DNA from: Hyphomicrobiaceae bacterium
GTDB taxonomy: Bacteria; Pseudomonadota; Alphaproteobacteria; Rhizobiales; Hyphomicrobiaceae
Reading direction: 5' to 3'
Length of the DNA stretch: 49,769 nt
Assembly: GCA_022844225.1 (NCBI GenBank)
Contig: JALHMC010000030.1
Coordinates: 1 to 49,769 of the forward strand
The notes under the pieces are model-generated. The model searched no databases. It was not told where the DNA came from and saw only the letters and a list, made by a program, of their open reading frames with translations. Positions 1 to 7,764 of the stretch are shown here, one piece after another. Position 1 is the stretch's first letter; each line of letters starts with the position of its first letter. The position numbers were made by a program, and so were the translations under genes.

Positions 1-33
1 CGCCATTGGGCGCGGCTCGGGCGAGGGCGTGTC

Positions 34-330
34 ATGCTGGACATCGCGAGACGAGGCATTGCGCGCGCAGGGCGGCGGCTCGGGGCTGTGGCGCTTGGCA
101 GCCTGCTGATGCTGACGGCAGCGACAGTCTCGGCAACCGCGCAAATCATCCCGACGCCCAATCCGGGCCGCGATTGCCAGACTGTGCGCACCTGCAACTT
201 CTCGCGGACGGGTGCGGTACGCGGCTGTCTCTCGTCATATACGTGCCGGGTATGCCGGACGGTGCGCTCGCGCTGCACGATCGGTAACGCGCGCAACTGC
301 GAGCGTGTCGTGTGCTCGTGGGGCGGTTGA
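34..330 (+). CDS. Small secreted cysteine-rich protein
   Basis: A 98-residue protein starting at an ATG with GAGGG six bases upstream. The first ~37 residues form a signal peptide: a run of Arg residues, a hydrophobic stretch around LGSLLMLTAATVSATA and a probable cut after ATAQ. The ~60-residue mature part has eight cysteines, several in closely spaced pairs (C-x6-C, C-x2-C), and is Arg-rich. This suggests a disulfide-bonded periplasmic or secreted protein. No family is recognised and no function is proposed. Nothing upstream is visible because the window begins here. Confidence 0.6.
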   Translation: MLDIARRGIARAGRRLGAVALGSLLMLTAATVSATAQIIPTPNPGRDCQTVRTCNFSRTGAVRGCLSSYTCRVCRTVRSRCTIGNARNCERVVCSWGG

Positions 331-478
331 ATCTCACTACTGACCCATGTTGCCGTCACGCACCGGAACCGGCGCGTCACTCCGGCGGTCGCTGACGCCT
401 CGATGGCGGCCCGATGGGTTCCGGTGACAAGCCCCGGGATGATAGTTGGGGGACGACCGAATTGCCATTCGCATGGGT

Positions 479-549
479 CCAGGGGCCCCGCCCCTGGCCA
501 GGGATGCTCGAAGGGCCGGCGGCCCTTCGAAACTCGCCCGGAGGGCGAG
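479..549. repeat. Cluster of three perfect hairpins (REP-like extragenic palindromes)
   Basis: Three perfect inverted repeats lie side by side. CCAGGGGC/GCCCCTGG (8 bp, loop CCC) spans 479-497. TCGAAGGGCC/GGCCCTTCGA (10 bp, loop GGC) spans 508-530. CTCGCCC/GGGCGAG (7 bp, loop GGA) spans 533-549. All have 3-nt loops and no T-tract. They sit between the convergent small secreted protein and cysteine synthase genes. This resembles intergenic palindromic repeats common in GC-rich proteobacteria; they may also limit read-through. Confidence 0.65.
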
Positions 550-607
550 CCTCCTGTCCATCCACGAGCACGTGACGCTCGAGCGCGACGGGGAGTTGCC
601 TCCACCC

Positions 608-1657
608 TCACCCCTTGTCCGGATCGACGAACACCTTCGGTGGCGCGGCCCGCTTTTCGGCCATCCAGCGCGGCACGGGCAGGCCCTTCTCGCGCAGGAA
701 ATCCGGATTGAAGAGCTTAGACTGGTAGCGCGTGCCGTAGTCGCAGAGGATGGTCACGATGGTGTGGCCCGGGCCGAGGTCCTTGGCCAAACGAATGGCG
801 CCCGCCACGTTGACGCCGGATGACGAGCCGAGGCAAAGGCCTTCCTCTTCCAGAAGCTGGAAAACGATGGAAACGGCTTCCGCGTCGGGGATCTGATAGG
901 ACTTGTCGACCGTCAGCCCTTCGAGGTTCGCCGTGATGCGCCCCTGGCCGATGCCTTCGGTGATCGACGAGCCCTCGGACTTGAGGACGCCCGTCGTGTA
1001 GTAGGCATGCAGCGCAGCTCCGGGCGGGTCGGCGAGCGCGATCTTCACATCCGAGCGCTTGGAGCGAAGACCCATGGCGATGCCGGCCAACGTGCCGCCG
1101 GAGCCCACCGCCGAGACGAACCCGTCGACCTTGCCGTTCGTGTCCGCCCAGATCTCCGGCGCCGTCGTCGCGATGTGCGCGTCGCGGTTCGCCGTATTGT
1201 CGAACTGGTTGGCCCAGATGGCGCCGTTCGGCTCGGTCTTTGCCAAGGCTTCGGCAAGACGGGCCGAATACTTCACGTAGTTGTTCGGGTTCTTGTACGG
1301 AACGGCCGGCACCTCGACCAGCTCGGCACCGAGCAGGCGCAGCGTGTCCTTCTTTTCCTGGCTCTGCGTCTCGGGGATCACGATCACGGTCTTGAAGCCG
1401 AGCGCGTTGCCGACCACGGCGAGGCCGATCCCGGTATTGCCCGCCGTGCCCTCGACGATGGTGCCGCCGGGTTTCAGCGTGCCGCGCTTCACGGCATCCT
1501 CGATGATGTAGAGCGCCGCGCGGTCCTTGACGGAGCCGCCAGGGTTCATGAACTCGGCCTTGCCGAGGATCGTGCAGCCGGTCTCCTCTGAGGCCCGCTT
1601 CAGTTTGATCAGCGGCGTCCGGCCGACGGCATCGGCAACGCCATTGCGAATGGTCAC
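608..1657 (-). CDS. cysK: Cysteine synthase A (O-acetylserine sulfhydrylase), PLP-dependent
   Basis: A 349-residue fold-type II PLP enzyme expected to make L-cysteine from O-acetylserine and sulfide in the cytoplasm. The PLP lysine is K44 in NPGGSVKDRA. The substrate-binding loop follows as EGTAGNTGIG (~68-77), and the phosphate-binding glycine loop as GSGGTLAG. The C-terminal part carries LCDYGTRYQSKLFN. It is slightly longer than E. coli CysK (~320), as in the alphaproteobacterial version. The start is GTG at 1657 with AAGGAG seven bases upstream. The reaction is inferred from family; a cystathionine beta-synthase-like role is less likely because there is no CBS domain. Confidence 0.88.
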   Translation of the reverse strand: MTIRNGVADAVGRTPLIKLKRASEETGCTILGKAEFMNPGGSVKDRAALYIIEDAVKRGTLKPGGTIVEGTAGNTGIGLAVVGNALGFKTVIVIPETQSQEKKDTLRLLGAELVEVPAVPYKNPNNYVKYSARLAEALAKTEPNGAIWANQFDNTANRDAHIATTAPEIWADTNGKVDGFVSAVGSGGTLAGIAMGLRSKRSDVKIALADPPGAALHAYYTTGVLKSEGSSITEGIGQGRITANLEGLTVDKSYQIPDAEAVSIVFQLLEEEGLCLGSSSGVNVAGAIRLAKDLGPGHTIVTILCDYGTRYQSKLFNPDFLREKGLPVPRWMAEKRAAPPKVFVDPDKG

Positions 1658-1781
1658 GTTCGGGCTCCTTGGGCTCGATGCGCGATATGGCCTGAGAACC
1701 TAGCAGGCTCTGCCGGGCTCGCAATCGGGAAGGCCCCACCGAGGCTGGAAACCGGCCCGATGCTCGCCGAGGCCAGCAAGC

Positions 1782-2396
1782 CTATTTGATCGGTGAGAAT
1801 GGCGCCGGAAGCATCAGCCAGGCGTCTTGAGTGAGCGTCGGCACCGGGGGTGGCGGCGGCCAGATGCCCTTTTCCTGCATGGTTTTCCTCACCTCCATGC
1901 GCTGGTCGAGGCTCTTGTAGGCCCAGATGTGCACCCACTGGTTGAGACCGCCGATGTCGGACGTGAGGACGCCGATCAGCGGTGACAGCTCGAGGCGCGG
2001 CGCGAGGTGCTTTTCCCACTTTGCCGCCATCTCAGGCACGCCACCGGCGCGCAGGACGTAGCGGCGCATCTCGAAGTACGGCCCGTGGCTCGACGGCTCC
2101 AGCAGCGGCGAGAACGGCAGCGGCTCAAGGATCTCCGATTTCATGTCGGTGATGAATTCGGCGACCTTCGGCGGCCAGACTCCGGTCTTCACGGCCTCGG
2201 CCCGGATCCGCGCCCGCTCGTTGGTGTCCTTGTAGGCCCAGACGTGGATCACCTGGTTGAGCGGTCCGAACTCCGTCATCCAGCAGGCGGCGAGCGGCGA
2301 CAACTCGAGCCGCTTTGGCAACGCCTCGCCGAAGCGCTTCAGGAACTCCGGCATCGTGCGGACGCGCAGCGTGTAGGTGCGGAACTCGTAGATCAT
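1782..2396 (-). CDS. NIPSNAP family protein with two NIPSNAP domains
   Basis: A 204-residue protein made of two similar ferredoxin-like halves. Each opens with a Y-E-x-R-x-Y motif (IYEFRTYTLR near the start, FEMRRYVLRAG near residue 108) and later has N-Q-V/W-x-H-I/V-W-A-Y (LNQVIHVWAYK and LNQWVHIWAYK), the hallmark of NIPSNAP. The ATG at 2396 is preferred over the upstream in-frame TTG at 2417 because AAGGAG precedes it by about ten bases. Bacterial NIPSNAP proteins are often near catabolic genes but have no settled biochemical role. It is divergent from lutB across 137 bp, so a shared control region is possible. Confidence 0.8.
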   Translation of the reverse strand: MIYEFRTYTLRVRTMPEFLKRFGEALPKRLELSPLAACWMTEFGPLNQVIHVWAYKDTNERARIRAEAVKTGVWPPKVAEFITDMKSEILEPLPFSPLLEPSSHGPYFEMRRYVLRAGGVPEMAAKWEKHLAPRLELSPLIGVLTSDIGGLNQWVHIWAYKSLDQRMEVRKTMQEKGIWPPPPPVPTLTQDAWLMLPAPFSPIK

Positions 2397-2533
2397 GGGC
2401 CGGGCTCTCCTTCGCAATACGCCGTGGTAGCAGATGCCGATCGCACGCCGCCAGCTTCCCGACTGCAGCTCCCCCTCGCGCTGACGCGCGCTTCGCCCTA
2501 AGAAGGGACAGGAACCAGGAGCCGGGATCGCGC

Positions 2534-3961
2534 ATGGACGTCACCGCCCACGCTTTCAAGTCGAACGTCAAGGCCGCATTGAAGGACATGCAACTGCAGC
2601 GCGCGCTGTCTGGCCTGCCGACCGGGCTGGTCGCGCAGCGCACGGCCGCGAAGGCGAAGCTGCCCGAATTCGAGGCGCTGCGCGACGTTGGTCGCGACAT
2701 CAAGGACCACACGCTGGCGCACCTCGATCTCTATCTCGAGGCCTGGGAAAAGAAGGCGACCGCCGCAGGCGCCAAGGTGCACTGGGCGCCAACCGCGGCC
2801 GACGCGCGCGAGATCGTGGCCGGCATCTGCCGGGAGGCCAACGCGCGGCTGGTCACGAAGGGCAAATCCATGGTCTCCGAGGAGATCGCGCTCAATGCCC
2901 ACCTGGAAGCGCAGGGGCTCGAGGTGGTCGAGACCGACCTCGGCGAATATCTGGTCCAGATCCGGCACGAGACGCCGAGCCACATCATCGCGCCCGCCAT
3001 CCACCTGACCGAAGCGCAGATCGAGGCCGACTTCCGTCGCCAGCATACGCACCTGCCGAAGGACCGCCCGCTCGACGAGCCGGTGCAGATCGTCAGCGAA
3101 GCGCGCGATATCCTGCGCGAGAAGTTCATCAAGGCCGATGTCGGGATCACGGGCGCCAATTTCCTGATCGCCGAGACGGGATCGTCGATCATCGTCACCA
3201 ATGAGGGCAACGGTGACCTGACGCAATCGCTCGCCAAGGTGCACGTTGTCGTCACGTCGATCGACAAGGTCGTGCCGACGCTCGAGGACGCCGCAACGCT
3301 CTTGCGCCTCCTCGCACGCTCGGCAACGGGCCAGGAATTCTCCGTCTACACGACCTTCTCGACCGGTCCACGCCGGCCGGAGGATGCTGACGGCCCCGAG
3401 CAGTACCACGTCGTCGTGCTCGACAACGGCCGTTCCGCGCTACTCGACACGCCGTTCCGTGAGGTGCTCCGCTGCATCCGCTGTGGTGCCTGCATGAACC
3501 ACTGCCCGGTCTACGGCGCGGTCGGTGGGCATGCCTACGGATGGGTCTATCCGGGCCCGATCGGGGCTGTCCTCAACCCGGCGCTGATCGGGCTCGACGA
3601 AGCGTCCCACCTGCCCAACGCCTCGACCTTTTGCGGGCGATGCGAGAGCGTGTGCCCCATGAAAATTCCGCTTCCGGGCCTCATGCGCGAATGGCGCCGC
3701 CAGGAATTCGCCTCGGGTGCGGGCTCGGCGGTGGGGCGTTCGGCACTGAAAGCCTGGAGCTACCTCGCGCGCCGTCCGCGCCTCTACCATCTCGCGACGC
3801 GCCTCGGCATCGCGACGCTGTCGGCGCTGGGGCGCACGCGGGGGGCGTTCCGCAGCCTGCCGCTCGCGGGCGGGTGGACGCGCCATCGCGATCTCGCGGC
3901 ACCGCAGGGACGCACGTTCCAGCAACTGTGGGCCGAGCACAAGCAGGGGGTGCCGAGGTGA
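2534..3961 (+). CDS. lutB: L-lactate utilisation iron-sulfur protein LutB
   Basis: A 475-residue protein of the LutB/YkgF family, the iron-sulfur subunit of the LutABC complex that oxidises L-lactate to pyruvate. The N-terminal two thirds is the LUD domain (NFLIAETGSSIIVTNEGNG). Two ferredoxin-type clusters follow: C-x2-C-x2-C-x3-C in CIRCGACMNHCP (~314-326) and C-x2-C-x3-C-P in CGRCESVCP (~367-375). Length fits the family (~475). The ATG at 2534 has AGGAG about 12 bases upstream; in-frame codons run on further upstream but lack family sequence. It overlaps lutC, so the two are translationally coupled. No lutA is seen beside them. Confidence 0.88.
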   Translation: MDVTAHAFKSNVKAALKDMQLQRALSGLPTGLVAQRTAAKAKLPEFEALRDVGRDIKDHTLAHLDLYLEAWEKKATAAGAKVHWAPTAADAREIVAGICREANARLVTKGKSMVSEEIALNAHLEAQGLEVVETDLGEYLVQIRHETPSHIIAPAIHLTEAQIEADFRRQHTHLPKDRPLDEPVQIVSEARDILREKFIKADVGITGANFLIAETGSSIIVTNEGNGDLTQSLAKVHVVVTSIDKVVPTLEDAATLLRLLARSATGQEFSVYTTFSTGPRRPEDADGPEQYHVVVLDNGRSALLDTPFREVLRCIRCGACMNHCPVYGAVGGHAYGWVYPGPIGAVLNPALIGLDEASHLPNASTFCGRCESVCPMKIPLPGLMREWRRQEFASGAGSAVGRSALKAWSYLARRPRLYHLATRLGIATLSALGRTRGAFRSLPLAGGWTRHRDLAAPQGRTFQQLWAEHKQGVPR

Positions 3962-4638
3962 GCGACTCAGCAGCAGCATTGCGCCGCGACAAGGTCCTTG
4001 GGGCCATCCGTTCGCGATTGGGTCAATCCGACGGGCGAAGCCGGACGGCAGCGTCGCGCATCGCTGGACAGGCCCCGCATCTCGTGCCCGAGCGGTCTCG
4101 ACGCGACGCCGCCGGCCTGAAAGAGCTGTTCGCCACTCAGCTTCGCGCCGGCAACGCTACGGTCGTCGCGGTCGCGAGCGAGGCTGATCTCCCGGCAGCG
4201 GTTGCCGCCTATCTCCGTGGACAGAACCTGCCGCTCGCCATGCGGGCCGGTAACGACACCTGGTTGCGCGCCATCGACTGGTCGCGCGAGCCGGCGCTCT
4301 CGATTGCCGAGGGCCCTGCGGTACCGGATGACGAGGTTGGGTTGACGCATGCCGTGGCGGCTGTCGCCGAAACCGGTACGCTGGTCCTGGCCTCCGGACC
4401 GGCGAACCCCGTGACCGTGACGTTTCTTCCGGAGACGAGCATCATTGTCGTGCGCGCAGCGGATTTGGTCGGCCCCTACGAGGCCGCATTCGATCTCATC
4501 CGCCAGCGTTACGGTCGCGGGACGATGCCGCGCACGCTCAACCTGGTTTCTGGGCCGTCGCGTACGGCCGACGTTGGCGGTCGCCTCGTGACGGGTGCGC
4601 ATGGACCGCGCCGGCTGTGCGTGATGGTCGTCGGCTGA
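3958..4638 (+). CDS. lutC: L-lactate utilisation protein LutC (LUD domain)
   Basis: A 226-residue LutC/YkgG protein, the third component of the LutABC lactate oxidation system. It starts at GTG 3958 inside the lutB stop (GTGA overlap). The C-terminal half carries the LUD-domain core: VGLTHAVAAVAETGTLVLASGPANP, broken here as GLTHAVAAVAETG then TLVLASG, followed by TFLPETSIIVV and a closing GPSRTADV-x-G-A-HGPRR-like segment typical of LutC. A longer upstream reading in the same frame only overlaps lutB and is not needed. Function is inferred from family and operon partner. Confidence 0.85.
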   Translation: MSDSAAALRRDKVLGAIRSRLGQSDGRSRTAASRIAGQAPHLVPERSRRDAAGLKELFATQLRAGNATVVAVASEADLPAAVAAYLRGQNLPLAMRAGNDTWLRAIDWSREPALSIAEGPAVPDDEVGLTHAVAAVAETGTLVLASGPANPVTVTFLPETSIIVVRAADLVGPYEAAFDLIRQRYGRGTMPRTLNLVSGPSRTADVGGRLVTGAHGPRRLCVMVVG

Positions 4639-4669
4639 GCGGACCGTCGAGGCCGGGGGCGGCTTCGCC

Positions 4670-4969
4670 CTACTTCTTTTTCTTCTGCAGGCAAATCTCG
4701 AGGCAGCGCTGGCGCTCCTCGTCGCAGCTGCGGCTGCCCTTGGTCGCGACACGGCAACGATCATGCTGGGCCTGGCAGTCACTTACACAGCCGGCGCTCT
4801 GGGCGACGGTCACGGGCGGCGCACCACTGGCCGGAACCGTCGATTGCGGTGTCGGCTCTGCTGACTTCTGCGGCTCTGCCTCGGCCAAGCCCCCGCTCGC
4901 CGCCCAACCGATGACCGCCGCGAGAGCCGCACTGCACATGATGCGCCGAAGCACGTCGCGCCCTCCCAT
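4670..4969 (-). CDS. Small secreted protein with mirrored six-cysteine motif
   Basis: A 99-residue protein if translation starts at ATG 4969; a second possible start is ATG 4939. A signal peptide is evident (IMCSAALAAVIGWAASGGLAEA, cut near AEA). A Pro/Ser/Thr-rich linker follows. The C-terminal ~35 residues hold six cysteines spaced C-x3-C-x6-C-x9-C-x6-C-x3-C, a symmetric arrangement suggesting a two-helix disulfide hairpin. The protein ends in four lysines. It converges on lutC. I do not recognise the family; a periplasmic location is inferred from the signal peptide. Confidence 0.6.
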   Translation of the reverse strand: MGGRDVLRRIMCSAALAAVIGWAASGGLAEAEPQKSAEPTPQSTVPASGAPPVTVAQSAGCVSDCQAQHDRCRVATKGSRSCDEERQRCLEICLQKKKK

Positions 4970-5248
4970 ATGTCCCTTGACCAGCTCACCGTCGCCAGCG
5001 CGCCCTCGTGACCAGGCGACGTGGCGCAAAGTTCCAGCCGGCTCCGGAGTTCCCTCTCCGCGACCTGCGGCTCGCAAACGCGGCCGCTGAGTTCGCCGGT
5101 CCGATCCGATCGCAAGTAGCCCATAGGGTTGCACGTATGAACGCAAGCTGAACCCGACAAGACCTGGATTGGCCTCATGCTCTGCGAAAGGGTCGTGTTG
5201 CTAAGAAGCCCCAAGTTTGGGCGTGGCTGGAACGGACCCGCAGAGTTC

Positions 5249-5323
5249 TGGTGGGCGGTGAGGGGTTCGAACCCCCGACATCCTCGGTGTAAACGAGGCG
5301 CTCTACCGCTGAGCTAACCGCCC
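5249..5323 (-). tRNA. tRNA-Val (anticodon UAC)
   Basis: Read on the minus strand this is a complete cloverleaf of 72 nt plus an encoded CCA. The acceptor stem is GGGCGGT/ACCGCCC, the D arm is GCTC/GAGC, and the anticodon stem CCTCG/CGAGG closes loop TTTACAC with anticodon TAC. The T arm contains GTTCGAAC and the discriminator base is A. TAC reads valine GUA/GUG codons. It stands alone, without other RNA genes nearby. Confidence 0.97.
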
Positions 5324-5464
5324 GCAGCTCAATGCCTTAAGGCGAGCGGGGCGTAGCTGTAAAGAGGTCGTGAGAACGGTCCCCGCTTTCCAACCGTCTT
5401 TCTCACGCGTCACGGCTTCCCACCCGTCGGAGCTTTCGCTGCATTTGGCCGGTTTTCGGGCGCT

Positions 5465-6142
5465 TCAACTGATCGTGCGGCGCACTTCTTGGCGCAAGAG
5501 CGGCAGCACCTGCTCTACGAACCATGGGTTCGCCTTGATCCAATGGTTATTGCGCCACGAGGGATGCGGCAACGGGAATAGTCGAGGGCGCGAGTCGAGT
5601 GAGAGGATTTCCGCGGCCCGGCTGACGACGTCGGTAACGGGCCCGCCCGCGGCTTTGGGCAAGTGCCAGCGATGCGCATAGAGCCCGACGAGTAAGACCA
5701 GCTCGAGGTTGGGCAGCGACGCAAACAGACGATCGCGCCACAACGGGGCGCACTCGCGGCGCGGGGGCAGATCACCGCCGTTGGCATCGAGGCCGGGAAA
5801 ACAGAAGCCCATCGGAATAATGGCGATGCGCGAGCCGTCGTAGAACTCCTCTGGCGTGACACCCATCCACGCCCTGAGCCGGTCGCCCGACGGATCGGTG
5901 AACGGCACCCCCGATTGATGCACACGCGTGCCGGGCGCCTGACCGGCGACGGCGAGACGCGCACTGGAGCTGACCCGCAGCACCGGTCGCGGTGCATGGG
6001 GGAGCGGAGCCCCGGTCGGATCGTCGAGACATCGGCGGCAGGCTCGCAGTTCGGCGACGACGTCGTCGAGGCAAGCTCCCGGTGCCGGAGAGATCTCGCC
6101 CGACGTCGGTGTTGCCGCTGCTCGCCTAGATCTCGATGACAA
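5465..6142 (-). CDS. Uracil-DNA glycosylase family protein
   Basis: About 225 residues of the uracil-DNA glycosylase superfamily, which removes uracil or related bases from DNA. Motif 1 is AGQAPGTRVHQSGVPF, where a GEAPG-type loop is expected, followed by DPSGDRLRAWMG. The C-terminal leucine-loop motif is PLPHPSWRNNHW. An N-terminal C-x2-C (ACRRC) is present, but the further cysteines of the 4Fe-4S family-4 enzymes are not obvious. The start is uncertain: TTG 6142 has GAGGA five bases upstream and overlaps the preceding metallo-hydrolase gene by 17 bp; an ATG at 6208 lacks a ribosome site. It is probably the last gene of a GST / hydrolase / glycosylase operon. Activity is inferred. Confidence 0.75.
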   Translation of the reverse strand: MSSRSRRAAATPTSGEISPAPGACLDDVVAELRACRRCLDDPTGAPLPHAPRPVLRVSSSARLAVAGQAPGTRVHQSGVPFTDPSGDRLRAWMGVTPEEFYDGSRIAIIPMGFCFPGLDANGGDLPPRRECAPLWRDRLFASLPNLELVLLVGLYAHRWHLPKAAGGPVTDVVSRAAEILSLDSRPRLFPLPHPSWRNNHWIKANPWFVEQVLPLLRQEVRRTIS

Positions 6143-6869
6143 GCCCGTCCTCTGCCAGCACAATTCCGGCCCCGGCGACCTTGTGCCGATTGGCCAGCAT
6201 GCCTGCATTCATGTGCGTCAGCATCACTCTGCGCGCACCGATCCGGCCGAGGTTGGCCGAGATCGTCTCCCAGCTCATGTGGAAGCGGACCGGGCCGTCG
6301 TAGGCGTAGCACTCCATGATGTAGAGGTCGGCGTCGCGCCCGCAGTCGACCAGCGGCTCGACCCATTCGGTGTCGCCGGTGAAAGCGAGCGTTTTGGCTC
6401 CGAAGTCCATGCGAAGGGCATGCGAGGCAGCACCCGATGGGTGGCTCACCTCGTAGGCCATGATGTTCGCGTCCGCGAGCCTGACCGGTGTTCCAGCCGT
6501 CATCTCGACGAATCGAAGATCGAACCGCCGCGGCACCTTGGTCGAGCCCGCAAACAACGCCTCTGCCGCAGCCACGAAACGCGCCTCGATGCCGACTGGA
6601 CCGGCAATCGTCAGCGGCGTCGTCCGTTTCGCCACGTGCTGCGCGTGGAGCAGCCACCAGACGAGCCCGCCGAAATGGTCGCCATGGAGATGCGAGATGA
6701 CGATGGTAGCAATGGAATTGGCCTCGAGCCCGAGACGGTTCAGCCCGATGATCGACGTGGCCCCGCAGTCGAGCAGGAGCCGCTCCCGGCCGGTATCCAG
6801 GTGGTAGCAGGTCTGCAACCGGCCGCCCGAGCCGAACGCATCACCGCAACCGACGACGGTAAGTTTCAT
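6126..6869 (-). CDS. MBL-fold metallo-hydrolase (RNase Z / ElaC-like)
   Basis: A 247-residue metallo-beta-lactamase-fold hydrolase. The metal motif H-x-H-x-D-H is H60-L-H-G-D-H65 within SHLHGDHFGGL. Later ligands fit the SHPSGAASHAL region, FTGDTEW and the LTHMNAGM histidine. The N-terminal MKLTVVGCGDAFGSGGR is typical of the ElaC/arylsulfatase-like subgroup that includes RNase Z. The ATG at 6869 has AGGAG six bases upstream; an in-frame TTG at 6893 has less support. It lies 42 bp after the GST gene and overlaps the next gene. The substrate is unknown; tRNA 3'-processing is possible but not shown. Confidence 0.85.
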   Translation of the reverse strand: MKLTVVGCGDAFGSGGRLQTCYHLDTGRERLLLDCGATSIIGLNRLGLEANSIATIVISHLHGDHFGGLVWWLLHAQHVAKRTTPLTIAGPVGIEARFVAAAEALFAGSTKVPRRFDLRFVEMTAGTPVRLADANIMAYEVSHPSGAASHALRMDFGAKTLAFTGDTEWVEPLVDCGRDADLYIMECYAYDGPVRFHMSWETISANLGRIGARRVMLTHMNAGMLANRHKVAGAGIVLAEDGLVIEI

Positions 6870-6911
6870 GCTGGTCTCCTGGGGGACCTCCAAGATGCCG
6901 GGTCAGCCGTC

Positions 6912-7523
6912 TCAGGCCTTGGCGCTGGGTCGCGCTGAGACTTCGGCATGCCACCGTTTGACGTTGGCCAGGGTTTCGGGGATCGCGATCCGGGCCGGGC
7001 GCATGAAATCGACCGCGACCAGCGCCGTGATGTCGGCCACCGTATAGGCATCGCCCGCAACGAATGCGTTGCCCGCAAGCTCCGCGTCGAGCATGGCGAG
7101 CACCTCGAGCGCCTTCTGTTTGTTGGCCTCGCCCCATTCCTTGACTTGCGGCACCTCGAGATGAGCCATCGCGGGGTGGGTATGCCGGAAAGCCTGCGAG
7201 ACGTGGGTCAGCAGGCCGAGTTCCATGCGCCGGTTCCACATTTCGACATTGGCACGCCCAATGGCCGAGTGGCCGAACAACGCCGGCTCCGGCTTGGTCT
7301 CCTCGAAATAGCGGCAGATGGCCATGGTCTCCGAAATGGTGGTGCCATCGTCGAGGACCAGGATGGGAACCCTCTGCATAGGGTTGAGGCGGGTCATCTC
7401 TTCCGACTTGAGAGCGCCCTTCATTAGGTCGATCTCCTCGAAAGCGACCGTGATGCCCTTCTCAGCCAGAAAAATTCGCACGCGGCGCGGGTTTGGAGCC
7501 TGCCGGGTTTCGATGATCTTCAT
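6912..7523 (-). CDS. Glutathione S-transferase
   Basis: A 203-residue cytosolic GST. The N-terminal thioredoxin-like domain starts MKIIETRQAPNPRRVRIFLA and has the glutathione-binding cis-proline segment RVPILVLDDG followed by ISETMAICRYFE (the conserved E-S/T pair of the G-site, here SET). The C-terminal all-helical domain holds the N-capping motif AYTVADITALVAVDF. It is the first gene of a three-gene minus-strand operon. It presumably detoxifies electrophiles, but the substrate cannot be inferred. Confidence 0.9.
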   Translation of the reverse strand: MKIIETRQAPNPRRVRIFLAEKGITVAFEEIDLMKGALKSEEMTRLNPMQRVPILVLDDGTTISETMAICRYFEETKPEPALFGHSAIGRANVEMWNRRMELGLLTHVSQAFRHTHPAMAHLEVPQVKEWGEANKQKALEVLAMLDAELAGNAFVAGDAYTVADITALVAVDFMRPARIAIPETLANVKRWHAEVSARPSAKA

Positions 7524-7764
7524 GACGACGCCTCTGGACTAGCAGCCAGCGCTTACTACCGCGCCGATGGACGCTGCGGACGGTAGAGAAGCCGGCCCGT
7601 CCGCGCAAGCCGGCCCCCCGTCGACTTGGACCGCGCGATAACCCGAAATTAGCGAGTTCTCGACATAATCCGGAGGGGTCGGGCGGAGGTGGTGCCGGAA
7701 TGAGGCCGGTGAGAGCCGCGTCGTCCGGGGCATCGGCCTTGGGAGACGTCGAGGTCGCGGGCAC

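Noticed and set aside
2498..3409. Minus-strand open frame inside lutB
   Set aside because: No recognisable protein features; lutB covers the region with intact Fe-S motifs.
5190..5248. Terminator downstream of tRNA-Val
   Set aside because: A GCCC/GGGC hairpin with TTCTT occurs on the minus strand, but the stem is only 4 bp with a mismatch above.
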